Shown piece by piece: positions 24,892 through 33,748 of a DNA stretch of 64,000 bases. The translations under genes and the position numbers were made by a program. Positions within the stretch are counted from its first letter, which is position 1. Every line of letters begins with the position of its first letter. Source of the DNA: Salinactinospora qingdaonensis (GTDB lineage Bacteria > Actinomycetota > Actinomycetes > Streptosporangiales > Streptosporangiaceae); contig NZ_BAABDD010000024.1 of NCBI RefSeq assembly GCF_039539445.1, forward strand, positions 1 through 64,000, given 5' to 3'. The notes below the pieces were generated by a model, which was not told the origin of the DNA, did no database searches, and worked only from the letters and a program-made list of their open reading frames with translations.

Positions 24892-25845
24892 ATGGCTCTT
24901 CACGTCATCGTCGGTGCCGGTCCGGTCGGCACCGCGCTCGCATGTCAGCTCGCCGATTCGGGGGAGGAAGTCCGGCTCGTCACCCGCTCTGGTGGTGGCC
25001 CCGAGCACCCGGGGGTGGCCCGGGTGCGCGCCGATGCCTCCGACGCGGCGGCGCTCACTCGGCACACCCGTGGCGCCGTCGCCCTCTATAACTGCGCGAA
25101 CCCACCGTCGTACCCACAGTGGCAGGAGCACTGGCCGCCGTTGGCGGCAGCCATGCTCCAGGCCGCCGAAGAGACCGGAGCGGTGCTGGTCATCACCGCC
25201 TGCCTCTACGGCTACGGTCCGGTCGACGGGCCGATCCACCGTGACCTCCCGTTGGCCGCCACCGACCCCAAGGGCCGGCTGCGGGCATGGATGTGGCAGG
25301 AGGCTTTAGAACGCCATGAAGCGGGCGCGATCCGGGTGACGGAGGTGCGCGCCTCGGACTACATCGGCATGGTGAAGCCGCTGAACAGCTATCTTGTCTT
25401 CTACGCCGACCAGGCGCGCCGGGGGCGCACGGTCTTCACTTTTGGAGATCCGGACCTGCCCCATACCGTTACCTACATTCCCGATGTCGCCCGCACGCTC
25501 GCGGCCGTGGCCACGGACGAGCGGGCATGGGGACAGGCATGGCACGTCCCCTCACCGCCGGCACGCACCGTGCGCGCCGCTGTCACCGACCTGGCGCGGC
25601 AGTGCGGGGCACGCCGCCCGAGCATGGTGCGGATTCCGCGACCGCTGCTGCGCCTGGCGTCGCCGTTCTCGCCGCTGCTGCGCGAGATCGGGGACCTGCT
25701 GTACCAGTGGGACCGCCCCTACATCCTTGACGCCGCTGCGACCACGCGCACCTTCGGGATCGAGGCCACCCCGTGGGAGGAGGTCGTGCGCGAGACCGCC
25801 CGCGCCCTCAACGCCCGCTCCACAGCCTCGGCGCGGGCGGCCTGA
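24892..25845 (+). CDS. NAD-dependent epimerase/dehydratase-like SDR protein
   Basis: 317 residues from ATG 24892 (a start at 24844 would fall inside the operator). The Rossmann motif is VIVGAGPVGTALACQLADSG. ALYNCANPPSYPQWQEHWP follows, then the active-site region LVITACLYGYGPVDG with Tyr, but the usual SDR YxxxK is degenerate. Extended-SDR proteins of this kind are often expressed from a TetR-controlled divergent promoter and act on NAD(P)-linked oxidation of small molecules or quinones. The substrate is unknown. Confidence 0.8.
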   Translation: MALHVIVGAGPVGTALACQLADSGEEVRLVTRSGGGPEHPGVARVRADASDAAALTRHTRGAVALYNCANPPSYPQWQEHWPPLAAAMLQAAEETGAVLVITACLYGYGPVDGPIHRDLPLAATDPKGRLRAWMWQEALERHEAGAIRVTEVRASDYIGMVKPLNSYLVFYADQARRGRTVFTFGDPDLPHTVTYIPDVARTLAAVATDERAWGQAWHVPSPPARTVRAAVTDLARQCGARRPSMVRIPRPLLRLASPFSPLLREIGDLLYQWDRPYILDAAATTRTFGIEATPWEEVVRETARALNARSTASARAA

Positions 25846-26063
25846 AGTCTACGAACAAAGCAGGGAGCACAATCCACGACGGATGGGAGCGCCCCCGGGA
25901 TGTCCCGCAGGTCCCCGGCTCTCATCTGGGGGCGGGACCTGCGGAGCCGTCACCAGTGCACGGGCCTTCCGCGCCCGTCCGGATAACCCGCGGCCCACCT
26001 ACCGCTTCCCCGCAGACCCCCGGGGGTGCGGTGGGGTGTGGCTTCGGTCGGCGGAGAGCATGC

Positions 26064-26135
26064 GGGGTTTTTCGTCGCTCGTGTCTCGATCGTTGCGCGA
26101 TCTCGGCAGCCGGGGGTGGGGTGTGTTTGAGGTGG
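26064..26135 (+). repeat. 72-bp dispersed repeat, copy B
   Basis: Runs from GGGGTTTTTCGTCGCTCGTG through the palindromic core CGATCGTTGCGCGATC to GTGTTTGAGGTGG. It is nearly identical to copy C 159 bp downstream. Confidence 0.8.
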
Positions 26136-26222
26136 CAGGGGTGTTATGGGGGGTTGGTATGGGGTGAGTTATGTCCCGTACCTGTGGGGGTGGGGTGTGG
26201 TTTTGGTTTGGGGAGGGTGTGT

Positions 26223-26294
26223 GGGGTTTTTCGTCGCTCGTGTCTCGATCGTTGCGCGATCTCAGCAGCCGGGGGCGGGCTGTGTTTGAGGTGG
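26223..26294 (+). repeat. 72-bp dispersed repeat, copy C
   Basis: Same unit and orientation as copy B with about four differences (for example CTCAGCAGCC for CTCGGCAGCC). The core is shared with the inverted-repeat element at 16.0 kb. Confidence 0.8.
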
Positions 26295-26330
26295 AACGGG
26301 TACCACGACGGGGCTTGGGGCCCACGTGGA

Positions 26331-26410
26331 GCCACCATCGCAACAGGGCAGACGGGAACGGGACCACCACCGCAACAGGGCGGACGGGAACGGGACCACC
26401 ACCGTGACGG
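26331..26410 (+). repeat. Tandem repeat, about 32-bp period, 2.5 copies
   Basis: Units CCACCATCGCAACAGGGCAG... (26331-26361) and CCACCACCGCAACAGGGCGG... (26362-26393), both ending ACGGGAACGG, then a partial third. It shows no coding sense. Confidence 0.75.
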
Positions 26411-26512
26411 GGGCGGGGCGGCTCGGCGGCTTCCGGCGTGTTCTCAGCCACCACCCCACCGAGACACCGCCCCACCGGCATGTCCCCCACACCAGCAGCA
26501 CCCGGCACAACA

Positions 26513-26535
26513 GCGCTGTGTCAAAGACACAGCGC
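26513..26535. terminator. Perfect 10-bp hairpin
   Basis: GCGCTGTGTC, loop AAA, GACACAGCGC. It lies about 320 bp beyond the jetD stop, directly beside inverted repeat copy D; terminator or part of the repeat element. Confidence 0.45.
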
Positions 26536-26542
26536 CCCCTAA

Positions 26543-26577
26543 GGCTGCCGAGAGCGCGAAGCGGTCGAGGCACGAGC
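26543..26577 (-). repeat. Dispersed repeat core, inverted copy D
   Basis: Its reverse complement, GCTCGTGCCTCGACCGCTTC and onward, plus the flank GGGAGTGTTCTCCGTC, matches the interior of the 16.0-kb element more closely than copies B and C do. Confidence 0.7.
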
Positions 26578-26857
26578 GGACGGAGAACACTCCCGCCCCG
26601 GACACACACCAACCCCCACCTACACCCCACCCCCGACGTGACACCCCCCATAGAAACATCCCCCTGGGAAACGACGATGGTTCTGCGCTTCCCGGCCCAC
26701 GAGATCGCGGCTCCCCGCCGCGGCAAGGAGCGCTGGGGGCGGTTGGTTACGCGATCGGAGAGCAGAACCGCTTGGAGCGCGTCGTGGTGGAAGCCGCTGT
26801 CAGAACACGGTCTGCCTCCGCGATGCCAGAACACCGTCGCTACGGCCCACCACGGCC

Positions 26858-28099
26858 CTATCCGCCGAGGTCGTCGATGAGCGAGCCACCGACCGCCTCC
26901 TCGTACACGGCCCTGCCATGCTGCTGCATAGCCGCGGACAGACCGCGATCCCATGGGGTCGGCAGTGCGGTACCGGTCAACGCCACCTGCTGCTCACCCG
27001 CACCCAGCCCGGCTAGATAGTCGGCGGCGGACATGCGCCAGGGCTCGGCGCCGTGCCGGTCGATGAGGTCGGTGGCGATGGCGATCCCCGGCCAGTCGAA
27101 GTCGCCGTGGTAGCGCAGCCGCCCACCACCCGCGGTGACCGCGTGGGCGAGTCGACGAAACGCCGTGGAGGGGCGCCCTTCGGTGCACACCAGCGGCGGG
27201 CAGGCGGCGCTGAGTTCCTCGGCGGCGCGGCGCAGGATCGCCGGGTTCTCGCACACGCGCACCATCGGGTGGCCGAGGGTGATGGGAAGGGTGAGTAGCT
27301 GGTGCAGGGTCACATAGAACGGGGTTGCGGTGCGAGCGGCGCTGGTAAGCCACTCGCCGAGCCCTGCCCCGTCCGCGGCCAGATTGAGCACCAGCACTCT
27401 GCTGGCGAGATCGTCGACGACCACATCGAAGCGGTCCCACAGCTCGCGTAGCTCCTGGGCGTTGCCGGGCCGAGGCACTCCGGCGTGCAGCGCGAGCGCA
27501 CGCACCACGAGCCCGGCCAGCGGGGTGTCGTCGTTGAGCGCCTTGGTGTCGTGGGTGACCTCGGCGGCCAAAGCGGGCAGCATGATCGGCGCCCGGTCGG
27601 CGGGGCGGGACTGCAAAAACTCCAGCACCGCCACCGCTCGGGCGATGAGCGCGCCGTCGCCGCGGCGGAGCAGTCGGGTGACGGTGCCGTCCCGGTCGAG
27701 TCCGGCCAGCCAGTCGCGGTACCACCCGGCTGACTCGTGCAACGGACTCGTGTAGGCCGCTTCGAGGCTCTGCCTGCGTGCCTTGGCCTCGCGGGCGGCC
27801 CGCTCGGGCCGGTTGGCCAGCGGAGGGCCGATCTCCTCCAGCAGTGCGATGAGGGACAGGCCGCAGGAGCCGCGCACCGCGGTATCTAGCTCCTGCAACG
27901 CGACGGTGGCGCGTTTGACGTCCGGGGCGCGGTAGCGGCCAGTGATGCCGATGATCGCGTTGCGTTCCTCCTCGTCGGGTTTGGTGACGCCGACTGAACC
28001 GGTCAGGTCTCCGCCGGTGCGTTCCAACGACCGTCGCGCCGCGTTGAGCAGCCGCTTATACGGCGCGCGGCGGAACCGCGCCACCGCGTCCGAAGTCAC
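26858..28099 (-). CDS. jetD: Wadjet type II JetD, Toprim-like nuclease subunit (TIGR02679/DUF2399)
   Basis: 413 residues from GTG 28099, whose GTGA overlaps the jetC stop; a longer open frame into jetC is out of character. The N-terminal part (RFRRAPYKRLLNAARRSLER, LEEIGPPLANRPE) is the TIGR02679 arm. The C-terminal Toprim-like nuclease core is RLRYHGDFDWPGIAIATDLI with its acidic DxD pair, followed by ALTGTALPTPWDRGLSAAMQ. JetD is the nuclease that cuts plasmid DNA once the JetABC loop extruder has sensed a small circle. It is the last gene of the operon. Confidence 0.88.
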   Translation of the reverse strand: MTSDAVARFRRAPYKRLLNAARRSLERTGGDLTGSVGVTKPDEEERNAIIGITGRYRAPDVKRATVALQELDTAVRGSCGLSLIALLEEIGPPLANRPERAAREAKARRQSLEAAYTSPLHESAGWYRDWLAGLDRDGTVTRLLRRGDGALIARAVAVLEFLQSRPADRAPIMLPALAAEVTHDTKALNDDTPLAGLVVRALALHAGVPRPGNAQELRELWDRFDVVVDDLASRVLVLNLAADGAGLGEWLTSAARTATPFYVTLHQLLTLPITLGHPMVRVCENPAILRRAAEELSAACPPLVCTEGRPSTAFRRLAHAVTAGGGRLRYHGDFDWPGIAIATDLIDRHGAEPWRMSAADYLAGLGAGEQQVALTGTALPTPWDRGLSAAMQQHGRAVYEEAVGGSLIDDLGG

Positions 28100-31000
28100 G
28101 CGGCGCCCTCCTCCGACTCCCCGCCGTCCTGGGCACGCGAGTCGAGTAGTGTCCCCTCGGTGGCCGCGGGCGCATGCCGGGTGGGGGCGATGCCGAGCAG
28201 GTTCGCGGCGAGCTCCTCGTTGCCGGCGAACCCCGCGTCGGCGTCGATGGTCTGCTCGCCGTCCCACAGCATCAGCATGGCGGACACGGCGTGAGCGGTC
28301 TTGTCGTGATGCATGTCGTAGTGGGCGGCCATGGGCACGGAGTCGTAGTGGACCCAAAGGTCGTGGCCGGTCATGAACATGTCCAGGTCGAATTGCACGG
28401 TCAGCCCCAGCAGGTCCGGCTTGTACCGGTCGTCGATGCCGGCGAACGCCTCGTCGAGGGCGATCAGGCGGGGGCAGGTCGGCTGGGCCGAGGAGTACAA
28501 AGCGTTGGCCGCGGCGAACAACGGTAGGTGGATCGCGGCCGACTTCTCCCCACCGGACATCATGGTGTGCCGGGCGCGGGTCAGCTTCACGTCCTTCTCG
28601 CCCGGCACAGCGAGCACCAGTTCGAAGGTGTACCAGGTGCGGTAGTCGACCACGTGCGCGACCGCTTGGCGGTAGGTGGCGCGCGGATGGTCGGCTCGGT
28701 AGTTGCGGATCATCTCCCGTAGCAGCCCGCGCAGCTCGGCCAGCCCTTCCGTGCCCAGCGCCTGGGAGTCGCGTTCCAAGATGGTGGCCACCCGCGCCTG
28801 CCGCTCGTCCAGCCGGTCCGTGCGGCCCCAGCGGATACCCACCTTGGTGCCCGACGACATCGGTCGCGAGCGGGTATCGCGGTCCATCCCGTGCACCAGG
28901 TCCCGGGCGGTGCGCACCCGATCGTGCACCTGCTGGGCGAGCTCGGTGAGCAGTCCGTCCTCCAGCACAGTGCGCTCACGTTTCTCCAGCAGCGCTCCCT
29001 GCTCGGCGACAAGATCGGCGATACGGCGCGCGAAGGCGGCCACGGGGGCGCGTCCCGTCTCGTCGTTGACGTGCACCAGGACGACACCGGCGGGCTCGTG
29101 GTCCACCCGGTAGTCCTCACTGCACGACGCCAGGGCATCGTGGAACTCGCGCAGGGCCGTCGACAGTCGGGTGTCGACGTCCTTCACCGCGGTGTCGCCG
29201 GCGCTTGCCACCTCGGCCAGGGCGACGTCGTAGCTGTCGAGCAGCTCGGCGATCCCGGCCGGCAGCGCCGCGCGCACCAGCGCGGCCGGCTCGGACGCCT
29301 TCGACGAGGAAGCCAGCGCGTCGACCGCGCAACGTGCCGCCTGTTCCGGCTCCGGCCACGTGATCGCCTCGGGCCACGGGTCGGTGGTGCCCACAGCCAC
29401 GAGGGGCCGCAGGTCGCTGTGCGCGTAGGGGCCGAACTCGGCGGCGTGCTCGAAGAGCCGGCCGAACGCCTCGGCCAGCGGCCCGCTCGTCGTGTCGATA
29501 ACCGTCTGCGCGCGCACCGTGGCCTGGTCGGCCTCTGTCGCGGCTCGCTCCTGCTCCGCGTGCTCATCGTGGAGCACGCGGATGCGCCGCTCGGTCTCGG
29601 CGACTTCGGCGAGCACCTCCTGCACTGGAGCGGCCATGGCCTCCTCTTGGGCCTTGAGCTCGGCACGTTCGGCCTCGCTGCGCTCCTGCTTGACCTGTAG
29701 CGCCTCAGCGCGCTCGCGTAGTTGCTCCTGTTGTTGGGCGATCGTGTTCTGGCGGTCGGTGAGGTCCTGTTCGGTGGTGGCCACCTGCGTGCGTGCGTCG
29801 TACAGGTACTGGGCCGCCGTGGCGAACTCGGTGACGGCCTGCTCCACCGCGGCGACGTCGTCGGGTGTCGTCGGCATACTGCGTTCGGCCCCCGCTTGCC
29901 GCAGCCGTCGGCGTTCGGTGTCGACGGCTGCGGTGGCGGTGTCGTAAGCCTGCTGCTGCTCGGCGAGGTGCGTGCGCGCCTGTGCCAGCAGGGCCGCCTC
30001 CCGGCTGGCCTGCTCGCCGGCTTTGAGCACCGGGCTGGTAGGCGGCAGATCGGCGCGGGCGCGGGCGAAGGCCGCGCCGTGCTCCTCGGCGGCGGCGAGC
30101 TCTTCGGCTGCGTGATCACGCCGCCGCCGAGCGTCCTCGATCGCTCGGTCGTATTCGGCCAAGCGCGCTTTGCGCCGGTTTTCCCGGTTGGTGGCACCGA
30201 TGTACTCCGGCTCGGACTTGGGCGAGGAACCCACGTGGACGCCGTAGCTGAACTGGGCCGCCGTGGACACCATGGGAGCCGGCGCACTCTCGACCGGCGT
30301 CTCGTGCACCGCGACCGATCGCAGCACCGCGGTGATCGTCGCGGCGGGCACCGCGTCCTGCTCCTCAGCTATGAGCACGTCGGCGAGGGTGCGCCCACCG
30401 GGACGGTCCTCCTCCGGCGCGGCCAGCACGTAGCCGTCGGCCTCGGCGGCGGCGAGGGCGTCGCGGGTGAGGGCGGGGTCGGGGTGGAGCCAGGCGGTGA
30501 GCAGCCCGGCCCCGTACAGCGCGCCCTCGATACCGGCCGCCTCGCCCGCATCGGTGCCCTCAGCGAACCGAACCAGCCGCCACAGCGGGGCACCCGGGCG
30601 GTTGTCCCGCTCGGCGGGGCGGCGAACATCGGCGGGCGGGGCCTCGTCGCGTTGCGCGGCGATCTCACCGCGCTCCCGCTCCAGCCGTTCCAGCTCCCGG
30701 TCCACCTCCGCGACGTGGGCACGGTGGCGCTCGGTGGCCTGCACGGCCCGAGTGTGGCGTTGTTCGGTGCGTTCGGTGAACGTCTCGACCAGGGTGGGCA
30801 CGCCGGTCTCACCGAGCCGTTCCAGCGCCTCGGCCAACGCTGCCGCGTCCGCGGAGTCGCACACCGCCTGGGAGCCCTCGGCCCAGTGCCCACGCCACCG
30901 TTCCAGCCGGGCGCGGGCCTCCTGCCGAGCTGTCTCCAGCGCCGCGTCGGCGTCGTGGCAGTCCTGTTCCCGGTCGGCGACGGCCTGCTCGGCGCGGTTG

Positions 31001-32349
31001 CGGTTGTCTTCAGCCTTCGCCCGGTCCTTCTCGGCGTCGGCCACCTTCGCCAGGTGGCTGCGGATGTGCTCGACGTCGACCTGGCGCGCCGCACTGCGGG
31101 CCTGTGCGGTGGTGGGCAGATCCTCGCCGGTGTCGGCTGGGCCGTCGCCGTCGTGGACGATCCCGGAGCGTTGTGCGGCCTCGGTCAGGACGGTGGCGTG
31201 CTGTGTGACTTTCTCGCGGAGGTGTTGCAGTTTCTCGGCCTGCTGCTGGGCCTCGCGTTCCAGGGTTGCGACGTGCTGCTGGGATTGCTGGAGCCGCCGG
31301 CGTTCCTGGGCGACCTCCTCGTCGGTTTGTGCGAGCTGGGTACGCTGCCGCTCGATATCGCTGTGGGCGAGGTATGCCTTGTCTTGTTTGAGACCACCCA
31401 GGCGGCTGCGTAGCCCGGCCAGCTCGTTGGCCAACCGGTCCCGACGTTCGCACGCCTCCTGGGAGGCGGTCTCGGCGCGCTGTCGATCGGTTATGGCTTC
31501 GGCCAGCTCCGCGAGGTGCCGCGCCGCCGTCTCGCGCGCCGCCTCGATCCGCTTCAGCTTGGCCTTGGTGCGTACACGCAGGTAGCGGGTGTAGTCGTCG
31601 AGGAACGCGCGGACGGCGGTGTCGGCGACGGTGGCGTCGTCGAAGCGCTGCTGCACCGCCGCCAGGTTCTCGAAGTCGCGCGCGGCCTGGCCGACCAAGT
31701 CCTCCTCCACAGGGCTGAGGCCGGCGCTGAGAGTCTCGGACACCTTCACCGGGTCCAGATCCTTGGCCAGCAGTGGGCGGCGCAGCGCCAGCAGCAGGTC
31801 CAACAACTGGGCGTAGCGGCGGCGTCCCAGCCCGAACAGGCGGGCATCCACCGCCGCGCGGTAGGCCGTCGCGTCCTGACAGGAGGCTTCCGAACCGAGG
31901 ACACCCTTGAGCTGCTTCTCAGTGAAGGGACGCGAGTCGGAGGTGAGCAGCCCGAAGTCCACTCCCACCCGCTTGTCGGTGACAAAGAACGACGGCCGTA
32001 CCCCGTCGCGGTTCTTATGCGCCCGCATCCCGATGATGAGGGTGACGGTCTCGCCGGTGGGACGGGCGAATTCCAGCCACACGTAGCCGTACTCGGCGTC
32101 CTGCCCGCGGTAGAGCAGATTGGATTTCATGGTGCGGTTCTCGCCGCTGAACGGGTCGAGCCGCCGCGCGTCCATGACACCGTCGAGCACGAACGGGAAC
32201 AGCACCTCCAGCGCCTTGGTCTTGCCCGATCCGTTGTGGCCGCGCAGCACCAGCCGGCCGTCGGCGAAGACGAACTCCTCGTCGGCGTAGTCCCAGATGT
32301 TGACGATGCCGGCGCGACTAGGGCGGAATCGGTCACGAGGCGGCGTCAT
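28096..32349 (-). CDS. jetC: Wadjet type II JetC, SMC/MukB-like ATPase (TIGR02680)
   Basis: 1417 residues. The N-terminal Walker A is GHNGSGKT (37-44) in the context WDYADEEFVFADGRLVLRGH. Roughly 1000 residues of coiled coil and hinge follow, rich in Ala, Glu, Gln and Arg (EEVAQERRRLQQSQQHVATL). The C-terminal head has the ABC signature MMSGGEKSAAIHLPLF and Walker B LIALDEAFAGID, then MTGHDLW. It is the condensin-like motor that extrudes DNA loops and measures plasmid size. It overlaps jetB by 17 bp and jetD by 4 bp, so the operon is translationally coupled. Confidence 0.92.
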   Translation of the reverse strand: MTPPRDRFRPSRAGIVNIWDYADEEFVFADGRLVLRGHNGSGKTKALEVLFPFVLDGVMDARRLDPFSGENRTMKSNLLYRGQDAEYGYVWLEFARPTGETVTLIIGMRAHKNRDGVRPSFFVTDKRVGVDFGLLTSDSRPFTEKQLKGVLGSEASCQDATAYRAAVDARLFGLGRRRYAQLLDLLLALRRPLLAKDLDPVKVSETLSAGLSPVEEDLVGQAARDFENLAAVQQRFDDATVADTAVRAFLDDYTRYLRVRTKAKLKRIEAARETAARHLAELAEAITDRQRAETASQEACERRDRLANELAGLRSRLGGLKQDKAYLAHSDIERQRTQLAQTDEEVAQERRRLQQSQQHVATLEREAQQQAEKLQHLREKVTQHATVLTEAAQRSGIVHDGDGPADTGEDLPTTAQARSAARQVDVEHIRSHLAKVADAEKDRAKAEDNRNRAEQAVADREQDCHDADAALETARQEARARLERWRGHWAEGSQAVCDSADAAALAEALERLGETGVPTLVETFTERTEQRHTRAVQATERHRAHVAEVDRELERLERERGEIAAQRDEAPPADVRRPAERDNRPGAPLWRLVRFAEGTDAGEAAGIEGALYGAGLLTAWLHPDPALTRDALAAAEADGYVLAAPEEDRPGGRTLADVLIAEEQDAVPAATITAVLRSVAVHETPVESAPAPMVSTAAQFSYGVHVGSSPKSEPEYIGATNRENRRKARLAEYDRAIEDARRRRDHAAEELAAAEEHGAAFARARADLPPTSPVLKAGEQASREAALLAQARTHLAEQQQAYDTATAAVDTERRRLRQAGAERSMPTTPDDVAAVEQAVTEFATAAQYLYDARTQVATTEQDLTDRQNTIAQQQEQLRERAEALQVKQERSEAERAELKAQEEAMAAPVQEVLAEVAETERRIRVLHDEHAEQERAATEADQATVRAQTVIDTTSGPLAEAFGRLFEHAAEFGPYAHSDLRPLVAVGTTDPWPEAITWPEPEQAARCAVDALASSSKASEPAALVRAALPAGIAELLDSYDVALAEVASAGDTAVKDVDTRLSTALREFHDALASCSEDYRVDHEPAGVVLVHVNDETGRAPVAAFARRIADLVAEQGALLEKRERTVLEDGLLTELAQQVHDRVRTARDLVHGMDRDTRSRPMSSGTKVGIRWGRTDRLDERQARVATILERDSQALGTEGLAELRGLLREMIRNYRADHPRATYRQAVAHVVDYRTWYTFELVLAVPGEKDVKLTRARHTMMSGGEKSAAIHLPLFAAANALYSSAQPTCPRLIALDEAFAGIDDRYKPDLLGLTVQFDLDMFMTGHDLWVHYDSVPMAAHYDMHHDKTAHAVSAMLMLWDGEQTIDADAGFAGNEELAANLLGIAPTRHAPAATEGTLLDSRAQDGGESEEGAA

Positions 32350-33748
32350 CGTTCTCCTCGACGGCTGTGGACGGGTCGGTCAGATCCAGGGACAGTTGCG
32401 AAAGCGACGACTGGGCGGGCAGCGCCGCGGTGATGTTGCGGTAGCGCAGGGCAGCCGGGAGGACCAGCACGCCACCGGGAACCCGTCGGAGCAGCATCAG
32501 CTCGGCCAGGAACCGCAGCGCCTCGGCGAGCAGCCCGTGCGGGTCGTTGCTCCATGCGGTGGTGAACGACGTCGCGCCGAACTCCTCGTAAAGCTCCTCG
32601 ATGAGAGTGCGCAGCCGGCTGTCGGCGACGAACGGCGCGTCGGCCCGCTCCCGCTCCCGCGGCTCGTCGGTGCCCACCGTCGGCTCGGCGGCGGCCCAGG
32701 CAAGCTCGGTGACAACACCCTCCTGCGGCACGCCCGCGTCGGCCCGGCCCAGAAGTTCGAGACGGTCCTCGGCGAGGGTGGGCAACGGCATCCGTGGCGT
32801 GGTCTGGCCGTGCTCTTCCAGCAGGTCGGCGATTTTGGCCAGCAGCAGACCCGCCGTGCGGCTCACGATCCCCGGGCCGGGAAACCGCCGGTCGGTGCAG
32901 GCCCCCGCCGGGTCGGCGAGCAGCACACCTTCGGCGCGCCGCTCTACCACCAGGCCGGTCAGCCGCGCCATGTCTTCGGCGAGCTCCGGGCCGCGCAGCG
33001 CCTCGGCGACGTCGGGTTCCACCGCGGCGTAGTACACCACCGGCTGCTCCACGAGCAGCCGCCGCGCCCGGCGAGCGGCGTCGGCGCGCCGGGAAGGCCC
33101 ATCGGAGGCTGGTGGCTCGTGCAGCAGGCCCGCGGCGCCGGTGAGGTGCTGTGGCTGTCGTAAGGGTTTGAACAGCACCGCGCAGGTGTCGTGCTCGATG
33201 TCGAACAGTGCGTCGCCGCGGTCGCTGTCGCGCAGCCACGACTCCAGCGAGCCGTCGGACAGCCGCAGCGCGCCACGATCCACCAGCCAGTTCAACACGT
33301 CCACCACCGCGGCCTTGTGCGCGGTGACGCTGGGGTCGAAGCCCAACCCTTCGATGGTGTTGGCGGCGGGCGCGAACACGCCGATGAGGTCGGCCAGGCT
33401 GATCTCCACGCGGGAACGTTGGAACGAGCCCAGCACCAGACACAGGTAGGCCAGTCGCCGCCGATCGAACTGTCGCCTCTTGGAGGCGAAGGCGAAGCGC
33501 TGGGTCCCGTCCAGATGGTCGAGCCGACGAACCAGGCGCACGTGGTGGGTGGTGGCGATCAGCGAGTAGTCCAGCAGTTCGCGCAGGTCGGTGCTGATCT
33601 CGTCGGCCCAGCGCAACACCTGGTCCAACACGCCGCGGCGCGGCCGTTGCGCCGTAATCAGGTCACAGGTGAGCACGTGACGCACCGCGTGCTGGTAGTC
33701 GCCGAGGTCGCCGGGCGCGATGCCGCGCGCGGGCTGCGTGCGCGCCAT
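32333..33748 (-). CDS. jetB: Wadjet type II JetB, kite subunit (TIGR02678/DUF2398)
   Basis: 471 residues from ATG 33748, whose first base is the last base of the jetA stop (TGATG). Typical segments: YQHAVRHVLTCDLITAQRPR, FAFASKRRQFDRRRLAYLCL, VVDVLNWLVDRGALRLSDG and SFTTAWSNDPHGLLAEALRF. JetB is the MukE-like kite/winged-helix protein that links the JetC heads to the JetA kleisin. The open frame extends far upstream inside jetA, but only this start gives a family-length protein. Confidence 0.88.
   Translation of the reverse strand: MARTQPARGIAPGDLGDYQHAVRHVLTCDLITAQRPRRGVLDQVLRWADEISTDLRELLDYSLIATTHHVRLVRRLDHLDGTQRFAFASKRRQFDRRRLAYLCLVLGSFQRSRVEISLADLIGVFAPAANTIEGLGFDPSVTAHKAAVVDVLNWLVDRGALRLSDGSLESWLRDSDRGDALFDIEHDTCAVLFKPLRQPQHLTGAAGLLHEPPASDGPSRRADAARRARRLLVEQPVVYYAAVEPDVAEALRGPELAEDMARLTGLVVERRAEGVLLADPAGACTDRRFPGPGIVSRTAGLLLAKIADLLEEHGQTTPRMPLPTLAEDRLELLGRADAGVPQEGVVTELAWAAAEPTVGTDEPRERERADAPFVADSRLRTLIEELYEEFGATSFTTAWSNDPHGLLAEALRFLAELMLLRRVPGGVLVLPAALRYRNITAALPAQSSLSQLSLDLTDPSTAVEENDDAAS

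Larger units (their letters stand above)
25846..26857. other. 1-kb repeat-rich noncoding region
   Basis: No gene is supported; apparent reading frames show the same peptide twice because the DNA repeats. It contains two direct copies of a 72-bp unit, one inverted partial copy, a 32-bp tandem repeat and a strong hairpin, listed separately. It separates the glycoside island from the Wadjet operon. Confidence 0.6.

Noticed and set aside
26858..28357. Long jetD version starting at 28357
   Set aside because: The extra 86 residues are Arg-rich and lie antiphase over the jetC C-terminus. GTG 28099 overlaps the jetC stop as expected in a coupled operon.
28891..31585. Long plus-strand frames opposite jetC
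   Set aside because: Shadow frames of a high-GC coding gene, Arg/Gly/Leu-rich without domains.
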